From positions 95,489 through 159,488 of the forward strand of contig NZ_PYGI01000006.1 in the NCBI RefSeq assembly GCF_003014615.1: a stretch of 64,000 nt of DNA, in the 5' to 3' direction. The notes below the pieces were generated by a model. That model saw only the letters and a list, made by a program, of their open reading frames with translations, had not been told where the DNA came from and made no database searches. Within the stretch, counting starts at the first letter, position 1; every line of letters starts with the position of its first letter. Origin of the DNA: Marinobacterium halophilum. Its GTDB lineage: Bacteria; Pseudomonadota; Gammaproteobacteria; Pseudomonadales; Balneatricaceae. Below, piece by piece: positions 36,990-46,213 of the stretch. The position numbers and the translations under genes were made by a program.

Positions 36990-38297
36990 TCAACCACCGT
37001 ATCCCATCAGTATTTCCGGAAGCATCAGGCTGAGTTGAGGCACGAAGGTGACTAGTAGCACCATTGGCAAATGGCCAAACACCAAGAATTTCAGGGTTGG
37101 TTTCAGATATTGGTCAAGCGACAATTTACTAACACCGCCTGCCATGTAAAGCATGGGCGCGCAAGGAGGCGAGACATTACCCAACCCAAGGTTAACCCCA
37201 ACTACAGCAGCAAAATGGATAGGGTCGATCCCCAATTGCTGGATAACGGGTAAAAACACTACGGCGGCAAGCACACTGCCAGAGATATCATCGACGATCA
37301 TACCGATCAGTAATAGCAGGATGTTGATCAGAAAAAGGATCACATACTTGTTATCCGATATTTGCAGCAATGCTTCTGCCAATTCCTTTGGTACCTGCTC
37401 CAGAATCATGGTGCGGCTCATGATGAACAGGAAAAAAAGCACGGCCATTATGGAGCCGGTCATGGTGACTGCTTTGATGGTAGCCTCGCCGAAAGTTTTC
37501 AGTGTCAGGCCACGATAGATGAACAGGCCGACCGGAATGGCATAGAGAACAGCAATAGCGGCGGCTTCGGTTGGGGTCGCGATACCGCTGTAGATGACAC
37601 CCAAAATAAGCAACGGCATTAGCAGTGCAAAACCAGCGCTACCGGCCGATTTCATGACGCCTTTGGTAGCAGCGGCGATGGGAAGGGGCGGATCAACCTT
37701 GATGTTCGGATCATCTTTCAGAAACCAGAAATTCAGGCCGCAGTAAATTAATGTCAGCAGAATACCGGGGATGATAGTGGATAGGAAAGCTGCGCCTACA
37801 GAAATGCCGCCGGTGATAGAGAATACGATCATTGGAATGCTGGGAGGAATCATCAACGCCAGCACCGAAGAGCAGGCGACCAGGGCTGTTGCATGTCCTG
37901 CTGGATAACCTTCGCGGACCATACGCGGAATCATGACCTGTCCAATAGCGGCAATTGCAGCAGAGGAGCTGCCGGAAATTGCACCAAATAAAGCACAAGT
38001 CAGTACTGTAACGGCACCTAGGCCTCCTTTGATACGGCCGACAATGGAGTTGACGAAGTTCAACAATCGTTCCGAAATGCCACCTTCGGCCATCAAAATG
38101 CCTGCATAGATGAACAATGGCAGGGCGAGCAGGGCAAAACCGCTGGCGGTTTTGAAGCCGTGTGGAATTAGAAAAGAGATGTTGTTATCAGTCATGAAAG
38201 CGAATAGCAGCGCACCGATACCGAATGAAAAGGCAACGGGTACCTGGGCAAGTAGCAGGATGACGATTACAGCCATCGCAATAAGGAAGAGTGTCAT
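36990..38297 (-). CDS. TRAP transporter large permease, DctM family (second system)
   Basis: 435 residues, ~12 TM helices, with DctM hallmarks SSSAAIAAIGQVMIPRM, PPSIPMIVFSITGG, ATPTEAAAIAVLYAIPVG and LGLGNVSPPCAPMLYMAGG. The start overlaps the Q-subunit stop by 4 bp (ATGA type). Last gene of the minus-strand P-Q-M unit facing the bauA/bauC genes. Confidence 0.94.
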   Translation of the reverse strand: MTLFLIAMAVIVILLLAQVPVAFSFGIGALLFAFMTDNNISFLIPHGFKTASGFALLALPLFIYAGILMAEGGISERLLNFVNSIVGRIKGGLGAVTVLTCALFGAISGSSSAAIAAIGQVMIPRMVREGYPAGHATALVACSSVLALMIPPSIPMIVFSITGGISVGAAFLSTIIPGILLTLIYCGLNFWFLKDDPNIKVDPPLPIAAATKGVMKSAGSAGFALLMPLLILGVIYSGIATPTEAAAIAVLYAIPVGLFIYRGLTLKTFGEATIKAVTMTGSIMAVLFFLFIMSRTMILEQVPKELAEALLQISDNKYVILFLINILLLLIGMIVDDISGSVLAAVVFLPVIQQLGIDPIHFAAVVGVNLGLGNVSPPCAPMLYMAGGVSKLSLDQYLKPTLKFLVFGHLPMVLLVTFVPQLSLMLPEILMGYGG

Positions 38298-38866
38298 AGT
38301 ACACCTCCCTTTCGGGCGTTACGGCCCAGTACACGCAACTCATGAAAGGTTTGCACAGCCTGTGCCAGGAAGCAGATGGCCATCATGCTAAAGCCAACAA
38401 TCATGCTGGCGCTCCAGAAGCCTTTTGGCCAGCGAAGGTAGATACTGTTACGTCCCTTTTCAATGACGAAAAGGGCATATTTACACGCGAAGTAGCCGAA
38501 GATCAGTGCTGCGACAAGACTGACCACCAGTGCTGCGAGTTCAAGGAGCTTCAGTTTCCAGGGGTCTTTAACCAACAAGGATACGATGCCGCCCTGTATG
38601 TGCTCCCGTGTCAGGCTGGCGTAACCCATTCCCAGAAAATAAACCCAGACGCCCAGCAATATGGCAATTTCTTCAATGCCGGCAAATGGTGAATCCAGGA
38701 AGTAGCGCATGATCACTTGAGCACACATGAGTGCTGCGAGGCTAAATCCGGCGAGGAGCATCAAGACACGATAAGTTGTATGGAGCAGATTGGTAATTGA
38801 GGTCAGTCTGATCGACATCACTTCAACATTGCCTTCGGCGGCAAGAGTCGATGAGGGGTGTGGCAT
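38294..38866 (-). CDS. TRAP transporter small permease, DctQ family (second system)
   Basis: 190 residues with four TM helices and the DctQ motif SPFAGIEEIAILLGVWVYFLGMGYASLTREHIQGGIV (about residues 67-103). I take ATG 38866 (MPHPSSTL, AGAGG upstream). ATG 38818 is also possible, and the longer frame to 39004 would overlap the P gene. Co-transcribed between P and M subunits. Confidence 0.88.
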   Translation of the reverse strand: MPHPSSTLAAEGNVEVMSIRLTSITNLLHTTYRVLMLLAGFSLAALMCAQVIMRYFLDSPFAGIEEIAILLGVWVYFLGMGYASLTREHIQGGIVSLLVKDPWKLKLLELAALVVSLVAALIFGYFACKYALFVIEKGRNSIYLRWPKGFWSASMIVGFSMMAICFLAQAVQTFHELRVLGRNARKGGVL

Positions 38867-38931
38867 AGCGGAAGCCTCTTGAAAGAACAGCGGCTGCCAC
38901 AAAGCCGTGGCAGCTTTACGACCAGGGCTGA

Positions 38932-39951
38932 TCAGTTGATGGCGGCGATCTTCCGCATCATTTGCATGATGTCGGCACCTACAATTTCTTCCATATAGGG
39001 CCATTCATGTGTGTAAAGGCTATTTTTGGCTTTTTGCATCTGCTCAGGTGTAAGTTCGACGACGTTAATACCATGATCACGGACCTTGACCAGATACTCT
39101 TCATCAATATTCTGGGCCATGTCCCAAACAGAATTCAGGGTAGCGTCTGCAGCACTTTGGATAGCATTACGCTCTTTTTCCGGCAATGATTCCCACCAGT
39201 CTCTGTTTACCAGCCAGAAAGCATGTTCAAAATAATCACGGGTCAGGATGTAGCTTTCAAGTACATCACGCATTTGCCAGATTTCAACGGAAGCACCAAA
39301 AGCCCGAGCATCGACCGTACCCAGCTGTAGTGAGGTGTAAACTTCAGCAAGGGGCATAGGTACTGCGCTGAAACCTAGATTTTTAAAGCGTTCAACACCC
39401 AAAGGAGTAGGCACAACACGAATCTTGATACCTTTGGCATCTTCCGGGAAATTAGTGGGAACTTTACCAATACCCTTGCGCATTGTGATGGAGCCAAAAC
39501 CGGTTGGAATAATACCAAGGGAAATAAGATCGTTATCTTCCAGAATTCGATTATATACATCCACCATCGGGCCGCCGGGTCCGTATACTTCGCGGGCAGA
39601 ATCCCAGCTGTCGACGACATACCCCAGCCATGTCAAATCCAGGCGCGGATCAAATTCGGAGGCACCATAGGTTATCGTCATGGGAATGGCACCCTGAACA
39701 GTCTGTTCAAACAGTGAGGTCCAATCACCCAGATCGCCGCCGGGGTGGTATTCCACTTCATAATTAGACTTTCCGGATTTCAATTCGGTTATGAACTGTT
39801 CGGATGCTGCGTGGAAAATGTGATCGGTATTCATGGCCTGAGCTAAAATGAAGTTGTCATCGGCTTGAGCCGTAGGCGCAATAGGCAAGCTGAGTGTGGC
39901 CGCAAGTGTGCAGGATGTTAGCAGTGCTGAAAACTTGGGTTTAATAGTCAT
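38932..39951 (-). CDS. TRAP transporter substrate-binding protein, DctP family (second system)
   Basis: 339-residue periplasmic protein with signal peptide (about 1-30, cleavage after AQA) and DctP core IKIRVVPTPLGVERFKNLGFSAVPMPLAEVYTSLQLGTVDAR (about residues 173-214). It lies in a unit with Q and M subunits, next to a LysR regulator and opposite omega-amino-acid degradation genes. I infer a ligand such as beta-alanine or another omega-amino acid; sequence alone does not prove it. Confidence 0.9.
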   Translation of the reverse strand: MTIKPKFSALLTSCTLAATLSLPIAPTAQADDNFILAQAMNTDHIFHAASEQFITELKSGKSNYEVEYHPGGDLGDWTSLFEQTVQGAIPMTITYGASEFDPRLDLTWLGYVVDSWDSAREVYGPGGPMVDVYNRILEDNDLISLGIIPTGFGSITMRKGIGKVPTNFPEDAKGIKIRVVPTPLGVERFKNLGFSAVPMPLAEVYTSLQLGTVDARAFGASVEIWQMRDVLESYILTRDYFEHAFWLVNRDWWESLPEKERNAIQSAADATLNSVWDMAQNIDEEYLVKVRDHGINVVELTPEQMQKAKNSLYTHEWPYMEEIVGADIMQMMRKIAAIN

Positions 39952-40095
39952 TGTGACCTCCGGTGTTTTTTTTATATGTGGTCATCACACCTTGGCGATA
40001 GTCAGTTATCGAAAGGTGCAAAATCAGTCTGCAGGTCGAATTTTGTTAATTAAATACCTATTTGTTTACTTAAAGATAAGTATTTATTTACCTTA

Positions 40096-41013
40096 TCAAG
40101 CGCTTGTCTGGATCTTGCGCAGTGCTTCAAGATAGGTATCCAGCACCAGGTTTGGACGTATACCTTTGCGGGTAATCACGGCAAAGGGGGTTATGAAATG
40201 CTGAGTTTCCGGTGCAATCGCACGCATACGGCCTTCATCTACCCAGCGTGCGGCAAAGTGTTTGGGTAAAAAACCGATGTAGGCTCCGGTCAGAATCAGG
40301 AAGGCGATACCTTCACGGTCGGTTGCCGTGGCGACACCATTCAGTGGCTGGTAATGACGCTTGATATCGGCACTTTGGGCATAAGCGGGTACCACAGCAT
40401 CCCAAGCCATAAGCGATGTGGTTTCAACCTCAGTCGTTTTGAACAGTGGGTGATCGTTGCTGCAATAAAGACATGATTCTTCATCGTACAGTGGCAGGTA
40501 GTCCAGCCCGGCCAATGCGCGATGTAGAGGTACTATCCCAACGTGCAGGCGGCCGTCCAAAACGGCCAGTTCTATCTCGTTAGGCGGGCTCATGCGGATA
40601 TTGATGCGCACCTCGGGGCCAACTTCCTTGAGTCGTGACAGAGCGCGGGTGATGTGCATACGCGGCATGGTCACCAGGTTGTCGGTAATGCCAATGTTCA
40701 GCTCCCCCTTCAGGTGGGCATGTAGTGAATTGACTCGGGTTTTGAACTCTTCGAGTGAAGAGAGCAGCTGTAAGGTAAATTCATACACATTGCGCCCTTC
40801 ATCGGTCATTGAAAATCCCGAACGCCCCCGTTGGCAGAGCTTGAAGCCCAACCGGACTTCCAGATCCGCCATGGCGATACTGATCGCTGCCCGGCTGATA
40901 TTCAGCTCGACTTCTGCTGCCGAAAAGCCGCCTGACTCCACGACTGCGCGGAAAATGCGCAGCATCCGCAAGTCCACATCACTCAGTTGTCCCTTGAATT
41001 CAGTTCCTTTCAT
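40096..41013 (-). CDS. LysR-family regulator of the TRAP/omega-amino-acid module
   Basis: 305 residues with N-terminal HTH (about 14-73: LRMLRIFRAVVESGGFSAAEVELNIS...LEVRLGFKLC) and LysR substrate domain. Transcribed toward the TRAP genes (145 bp to dctP) and divergent from the transaminase gene across 168 bp, so it is placed to control both arms. The effector is unknown. Confidence 0.9.
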   Translation of the reverse strand: MKGTEFKGQLSDVDLRMLRIFRAVVESGGFSAAEVELNISRAAISIAMADLEVRLGFKLCQRGRSGFSMTDEGRNVYEFTLQLLSSLEEFKTRVNSLHAHLKGELNIGITDNLVTMPRMHITRALSRLKEVGPEVRINIRMSPPNEIELAVLDGRLHVGIVPLHRALAGLDYLPLYDEESCLYCSNDHPLFKTTEVETTSLMAWDAVVPAYAQSADIKRHYQPLNGVATATDREGIAFLILTGAYIGFLPKHFAARWVDEGRMRAIAPETQHFITPFAVITRKGIRPNLVLDTYLEALRKIQTSA

Positions 41014-41181
41014 ACATGTCCTTAGGTAAGTAAATGCTTAATTTCGGATTAGTACGTTTGGATTTATTTAACTGATATGGGACTGCAAAGTCTATAGCGC
41101 GGCTAAGGAAATACGACGCTACAAAGCTATGTCCGGCCAACACAATAACAATACAGAATCGGCTTCTGTCAGGAGTAACCC

Positions 41182-42501
41182 ATGAGTCAATACAGCCCAG
41201 AGTTTCTAGATGCTCACTGGATGCCATTCAGTGCCAACCGCGAATTCAAACAAAACCCACGCATGATCGTCGCTGCTGACGGCAACTATTACACTGACAG
41301 TGACGGCCGCAAGATATTTGATGGTCTTTCTGGCCTCTGGACCTGTGGCGCGGGCCATAACCGTCCTGAAATCACGGAAGCGGTGACACGCCAGCTAGGG
41401 ACGTTGGATTACGCACCGGCGTTCCAGTTCGGGCACCCGTTATCGTTTGAGTTGGCAAACCGCATCAAAGCGCTGACGCCAGCAGGATTGGACCATGTTT
41501 TCTTTACAGGGTCTGGCTCGGAATCTGCTGATACTTCTCTGAAAATTGCCCGTGCCTATTGGCGTAAAAGGGGCATGTCGAGCAAAACCAAGCTGATCGG
41601 TCGTGCCAAGGGCTATCACGGGGTGAACTTTGGCGGCATCAGTGTTGGCGGCATTGGTCCCAACCGCACGCTATATGGTCAAGGCGTTGATGCTGACCAC
41701 CTGGCTCACACCATGAAACCGGAAAATGCGTTCACTCAGGGTATGCCTGAGCAGGGTGCTAACCAGGCCGACGAGTTGCTGGACATGATTGCCCTGCATG
41801 ATGCATCCAATATAGCGGCAGTGATTGTCGAGCCAATGGCCGGTTCGGCGGGGGTTATTCCGCCTCCCAAGGGCTATCTGAAGCGTTTGCGTGAAATATG
41901 TGATCAGCATCAGATTTTGCTGATATTTGATGAGGTTATCACTGCGTTTGGGCGGGTGGGGTCGTACACCGGCGCGGAAGAGTTTGGTGTGGTGCCTGAC
42001 ATAATGAACGTCGCCAAGCAGCTTACGAACGGTGTGGTGCCGATGGGAGCCGTGATCGTCAAAGACGAAATTTACAATTGCTTTATGGAGCAAGGGGGGC
42101 CGGAGTACATGGTGGAGCTGCCGCACGGTTACACCTACTCAGCTCACCCGGTCGCGTGTGCGGCAGCACTGGCGTCTCTCGATATTCTGGAGCGTGATCA
42201 GCTGATTCCACGTGTTAAGCAGATGGCACCGCTATTTGCAGAATCACTCCATGCACTCAAGGGCGCACCTGGTGTACAGGACATTCGCAACTATGGCCTG
42301 GCCGGCGGCATCACGCTGGAACACGCTCCTGGTGAGCCTGCACTGCGGCCCTATCAGGTCGCGATGAAAATGTGGCAGAAGGGCTTCTATGTCCGCTATG
42401 GCGGCGACACCATCCAGCTTGGCTTGCCGTTCACGGTAGAACCTGAGGAGATTGATCGCCTTATGAGTGCCCTGGGCGACACCCTGTACGAATTGCGCTG
42501 A
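41182..42501 (+). CDS. bauA: Beta-alanine/omega-amino acid:pyruvate aminotransferase (BauA-like)
   Basis: Class III PLP-dependent transaminase moving the terminal amino group of beta-alanine or similar omega-amino acids to pyruvate, giving malonate semialdehyde and alanine. 439 residues; PLP lysine K279 (NVAKQLTNG), the LLIFDEVITAFGRVG aspartate segment, TGSGSESADT cofactor loop. Strong resemblance to P. aeruginosa BauA in AHWMPFSANR, GLSGLWTCGAGH and ARGYHGVN-type segments. RBS AGGAG precedes ATG. First gene of the operon with the semialdehyde dehydrogenase. Confidence 0.9.
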   Translation: MSQYSPEFLDAHWMPFSANREFKQNPRMIVAADGNYYTDSDGRKIFDGLSGLWTCGAGHNRPEITEAVTRQLGTLDYAPAFQFGHPLSFELANRIKALTPAGLDHVFFTGSGSESADTSLKIARAYWRKRGMSSKTKLIGRAKGYHGVNFGGISVGGIGPNRTLYGQGVDADHLAHTMKPENAFTQGMPEQGANQADELLDMIALHDASNIAAVIVEPMAGSAGVIPPPKGYLKRLREICDQHQILLIFDEVITAFGRVGSYTGAEEFGVVPDIMNVAKQLTNGVVPMGAVIVKDEIYNCFMEQGGPEYMVELPHGYTYSAHPVACAAALASLDILERDQLIPRVKQMAPLFAESLHALKGAPGVQDIRNYGLAGGITLEHAPGEPALRPYQVAMKMWQKGFYVRYGGDTIQLGLPFTVEPEEIDRLMSALGDTLYELR

Positions 42502-42543
42502 TAACCCGATACCTACAACGATAAGAAATACGAGGACATATTC

Positions 42544-44037
42544 ATGACAGCATTGGTTGGACACCTCATCAACGGTGAAATGCGTACAGATGCTGCGCGC
42601 ACTCAGGACGTATTCAATCCGGCTACTGGCGAAGCTTCCCGTCAGGTTGCGCTTGCGGGCAAGGCTACCGTGGAAGAGGCCATTGCATCCGCGCAGGCGG
42701 CTTTCCCTGCCTGGCGCAATACGCCGCCACTGAAACGGGCACGGATCATGTTTCGTTTCAAAGAGCTTTTGGAGCAGAACAGCGATGAAATCTGCCGCAT
42801 GATCGGCGAAGAACATGGCAAAATCATGCATGATGCAGCGGGTGAATTACAGCGGGGTATCGAAAATGTGGAATATGCCTGCGGTGCGCCGGAGCTACTG
42901 AAAGGCGAACATAGTAAGAATGTTGGTCCTGATATCGATTCATGGAGTGAGTTCCAGCCGTTGGGTGTTGTGGCAGGTATCACCCCGTTCAATTTTCCGG
43001 CGATGGTGCCGCTGTGGATGTACCCCATGGCGCTGGTATGCGGCAATTGCTTCGTTCTCAAACCATCCGAACGCGACCCCAGCTCGGTCTTGTTTATTGC
43101 CCAGTTAATGCAGGAGGCAGGGTTACCAGATGGCGTATTGAATGTGGTCAATGGTGATAAGGAAGCCGTTGATACATTATTGACTGACGAGCGGATCAAG
43201 GCTGTAAGCTTTGTCGGCTCAACACCTATTGCCGAATATATTTACAGCACGGCCAGTGCCCACGGCAAACGATGCCAGGCCTTGGGCGGAGCCAAGAACC
43301 ACGCCATCATCATGCCGGATGCAGATATGGATAACGCAGTAAACCAGCTGCTGGGAGCTGCTTTCGGCTCGTCGGGTGAACGTTGCATGGCTCTTTCTGT
43401 AGCGGTTGCGGTAGGTGATCAGGCTGCGGATGCGTTGGTAGAAAAAATGCAGGCCGCCATGCAAAGTCTGAAGGTGGGTGCATTCTCTGACAGCAGCAAT
43501 GACTTTGGCCCTGTCATCACTTGTGCTCATCGTGACAAGGTGAATGGTTACATCAGCAGTGCTGTTGAGCAGGGTGCCATGCTGGTGGTTGATGGTCGCA
43601 ACCCCGAAGTGGCGGGCTATAGCGGTGGCTTCTTTGTGGGGGGCACATTGATTGATCACGTAACGCCAGAGATGATCAGCTACAAGGAAGAGATTTTTGG
43701 CCCGGTGCTACAGATAGTGCGCGTCAACACTATGCAGGAGGCAATGGATCTGATCGACGCCCACGAATACGGCAATGGTACCTGTATTTTTACCCGCGAC
43801 GGGGAAGCGGCACGTTACTTCTCCGACAATATTCAGGTGGGTATGGTTGGCATCAATGTGCCACTGCCGGTGCCAGTGGCATATCACAGTTTCGGTGGCT
43901 GGAAGCGGTCTCTGTTCGGTGATCTGCACGCCTACGGTCCTGATGCGGTGCGTTTTTATACGAAACGTAAAACCATCACCCAGCGCTGGCCCTCAGCCGG
44001 TGTGCGTGAAGGCGCTCAGTTCGCATTCCCGAGTTGA
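42544..44037 (+). CDS. bauC: CoA-acylating (methyl)malonate-semialdehyde dehydrogenase (BauC/MmsA-like)
   Basis: 497-residue aldehyde dehydrogenase of the MMSDH group, forming acetyl-CoA or propionyl-CoA with NAD+ and CoA. Catalytic C281 in SSGERCMALS; PFNFPAMVPLWMYP and the LGGAKNH segment, where MMSDH lacks the general-base Glu of ordinary ALDHs. It follows bauA by 42 bp, and malonate semialdehyde from beta-alanine is the obvious substrate. mmsA/iolA would be alternative names for the same family. Confidence 0.9.
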   Translation: MTALVGHLINGEMRTDAARTQDVFNPATGEASRQVALAGKATVEEAIASAQAAFPAWRNTPPLKRARIMFRFKELLEQNSDEICRMIGEEHGKIMHDAAGELQRGIENVEYACGAPELLKGEHSKNVGPDIDSWSEFQPLGVVAGITPFNFPAMVPLWMYPMALVCGNCFVLKPSERDPSSVLFIAQLMQEAGLPDGVLNVVNGDKEAVDTLLTDERIKAVSFVGSTPIAEYIYSTASAHGKRCQALGGAKNHAIIMPDADMDNAVNQLLGAAFGSSGERCMALSVAVAVGDQAADALVEKMQAAMQSLKVGAFSDSSNDFGPVITCAHRDKVNGYISSAVEQGAMLVVDGRNPEVAGYSGGFFVGGTLIDHVTPEMISYKEEIFGPVLQIVRVNTMQEAMDLIDAHEYGNGTCIFTRDGEAARYFSDNIQVGMVGINVPLPVPVAYHSFGGWKRSLFGDLHAYGPDAVRFYTKRKTITQRWPSAGVREGAQFAFPS

Positions 44038-44069
44038 TAATGTTCTTGTAAGGATTGTTGTATCCCTCT

Positions 44070-44999
44070 CTAGTCTTTTGCCCGGTTTTTGCCGGGCTTT
44101 TTTTTGCCTGTTTTTAAATTACCGAATGCGCTAGCGACTGTACTGCCGACGCCTTTAACGCTGCGTCCGGCCAAGCTCACACTACGTTTTCCACCATCAG
44201 CCAGTGAGTGGGTAACGGCTCCAATGCGTGCTCCTAGCTTGAAGGCGTTGGCTTCATCAAAAATGTCCTTGATCTGATTAAGGGCGAGTTGCTCCCGTTC
44301 GTCGACGACGCCGTTTGCAGCCATGACCCGATCGAGAAAACGGAGAATTTCGGCGCTCATGGATTTGTAATTACAGTCGGGGTTTTTCTTTTTGTAGTCA
44401 GCCAGTGTTTGGGCGACAGCTTGAATGCTGTGCTGGTCCAGCTCGTGGGTAATATTATCCAGGCCTGCTGTGGTGAACGTTCGGTCATAGCCCCATTCAT
44501 CGATAAAGTAGTGCTCGATAATGGCTCGTTCGGTGCTATCGATGGGGCCGTCAATATTGGCCATCTTGAGGCCCAGCGTAGCGATCATGTCGAACAGGCC
44601 GACGGCCAGCAGGTCCAGCGGTGTATTGATGAAATCGGGGATAATTTTGACTTGGGAGGAGTTGCCGCGAACAAATTTCTTGCCGATGATTACGCTGAGA
44701 CCCGCGCCCAATGCACCTGCTGCGATGGCCCAGCCGAGTGGCGTAACTGCTGTGCCTATGCCCAGCACACCAAGCAGGCCGCTGGGTGCAAAGAAACTGC
44801 TGGCCACAAATGAAGATTTTGCGATTGCAGCACCGGTGATGGCACCGTTACCCGCATCGAGTGCATCCAGCAAATAGCGTTTCAGGCGCAATGATTTGAA
44901 GGCGTCTTCGCCAATATCCAGTTTGGCTTTGAACTGCAGTTCATTGGCGACGACCTGCTCGATACCTTCAGTCCATGAAGCTTTATTTTCCTGCGTCAT
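44070..44999 (-). CDS. TerB-like domain membrane-associated protein of unknown function
   Basis: 309 residues. A Gly/Ala-rich hydrophobic region (about 50-105, with GVLGIGTAVTPLGWAIAAGALGAGLSVIIG) could form two TM hairpins. A TerB-type helical domain follows (about 130-250: LLAVGLFDMIATLGLKMANIDGPIDSTERAIIEHYF..., VMAANGVVDEREQLAL) with the spaced acidic residues seen in TerB. The C-terminus is lysine-rich (KTGKKKPGKNRAKD). Its last codons contain the terminator hairpin of the convergent bauC gene. Function unknown. Confidence 0.75.
   Translation of the reverse strand: MTQENKASWTEGIEQVVANELQFKAKLDIGEDAFKSLRLKRYLLDALDAGNGAITGAAIAKSSFVASSFFAPSGLLGVLGIGTAVTPLGWAIAAGALGAGLSVIIGKKFVRGNSSQVKIIPDFINTPLDLLAVGLFDMIATLGLKMANIDGPIDSTERAIIEHYFIDEWGYDRTFTTAGLDNITHELDQHSIQAVAQTLADYKKKNPDCNYKSMSAEILRFLDRVMAANGVVDEREQLALNQIKDIFDEANAFKLGARIGAVTHSLADGGKRSVSLAGRSVKGVGSTVASAFGNLKTGKKKPGKNRAKD
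44080..44105 (+). terminator. Rho-independent terminator of the bauA-bauC operon inside a convergent gene
   Basis: GCCCGG / CCGGGC stem followed by an 8-T run (44098-44105), 43 bp after the bauC stop. It lies wholly within the 3' coding end of the minus-strand TerB-like gene; on that strand the T run encodes consecutive lysines. Confidence 0.85.
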
Positions 45000-45129
45000 C
45001 GTGTACTCCGCCCCGGTTTGAACACGTGTGTTGGTATGAGTGCATGCGTGTCGGGTTGGCGAATGGCCGTGTTATTTTAAAACAGGCACCAGCGGTGCCT
45101 GAATGTGTATCGCTGGTTGCTCGTTACAC

Positions 45130-45696
45130 TTACGCGCGTGACAGGAACTTGCCCGTCTCGGTGTTGATCTTTACTTTTTCACCTGCTTCCAGGTACTCGG
45201 GTACCTGTAGTTCCAGACCGGTAGCAAATTTGGCTGGTTTGGTACGGCCGGTGGCGCTGGCTGCTTTCATGCCCGGCACGGTTTCAATGATTTCCATCAC
45301 GATGGTGGAGGGCAGTTCGATGCTCAAGATCTCACCTTCCACCAGCAGTGCCATGATGCCGTCCATACCATCCATCAGGTAAGGTAATTGGGCTTCAATC
45401 GCATCGCTGTTGAGCATGTACTGTGCGTAGTCTTCGCTGTCCATGAACGTATAAAGATCGCCTTCCTTATACAGATAAGACACTTTGCGGCGCTCCAGTG
45501 CGGCATCCTTCAGCATTTCGTCGCCGGTAAAGGCTTCTTCGTATTTACCGCCACCGGGCAGCTTGTTGAAGCGCATGCGGTACAGGGTCTTGGCACCGCG
45601 TGCAGTCGGGCTGGAGACATCGATCTGCTGGACCAGCATATACTGGCCGTTGATTTCGACCAGGTTGCCACGTTTGACATCAGCCGCTTTCGGCAT
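45130..45696 (-). CDS. efpL: Elongation factor P-like protein EfpL (YeiP)
   Basis: 188-residue three-domain EF-P paralogue that binds the ribosome and relieves stalling at difficult (polyproline and related) motifs. The loop that carries the modified Lys in EF-P reads SPTARGAKTLY here; SPTARGA with Arg at the tip is the YeiP/EfpL signature, so it is not canonical EF-P. The EFP C-terminal domain includes VPEYLEAGEKVKINTETGKFLSRA. Start 45696 (MPKAADVKRG) matches the family. Confidence 0.93.
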   Translation of the reverse strand: MPKAADVKRGNLVEINGQYMLVQQIDVSSPTARGAKTLYRMRFNKLPGGGKYEEAFTGDEMLKDAALERRKVSYLYKEGDLYTFMDSEDYAQYMLNSDAIEAQLPYLMDGMDGIMALLVEGEILSIELPSTIVMEIIETVPGMKAASATGRTKPAKFATGLELQVPEYLEAGEKVKINTETGKFLSRA

Positions 45697-45844
45697 GTTG
45701 AAGCTCCATACATCTAGTTGAATGAAAACAGACTGCTATTCTATGAGAAAACCTCAGGCTGGCACAGATGGCGCGGCGGGATTTGTGATCTCCCACAGTC
45801 GCCGAGTACACTCGGAATTCAACATGCGGTAAACGAGAGCGACA

Positions 45845-46213
45845 ATGACCCTTGAACACCCCGGCCGTTATCCGGTTAATTGCCATAAGGCCTATCATGC
45901 CCATATTTATTTCGACCAGAACAGTGTTGAACGCGTCACCGTGCTCTGTGCGGCGATTGCAGCTGACTTCGGGTTATCGGTTGGGCGTATTCACGAAAAA
46001 CCTGTGGGACCACACCTGCGCTGGAGTGTGCAGGTGAGTTTCAGTCACCGTGATTTCGATGCGTTCATTCCGTGGCTGGACCAGCAGAGGGGCGACCTGG
46101 ATGTGCTGGTGCATGGCGTAACCGGTGACAACTACAAGGACCATACCGATTACGCCTATTGGCTGGGGCAGCCTGCGGAGCTTGATCTGTCGATCTTCGA
46201 ACCTTCCCGCTGA
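45845..46213 (+). CDS. DOPA 4,5-dioxygenase family protein
   Basis: 122-residue protein of the small PF08883-type family with the conserved YHAHIYFD near the N-terminus, RIHEKPVGPHL.W and the C-terminal VHGVTGDNYKDHTDYAYWLG, in which the histidines are putative metal ligands. Activity on catechols in bacteria is largely undefined. The gene ends exactly against the convergent ppsR stop (palindrome TGATCA). Confidence 0.85.
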   Translation: MTLEHPGRYPVNCHKAYHAHIYFDQNSVERVTVLCAAIAADFGLSVGRIHEKPVGPHLRWSVQVSFSHRDFDAFIPWLDQQRGDLDVLVHGVTGDNYKDHTDYAYWLGQPAELDLSIFEPSR

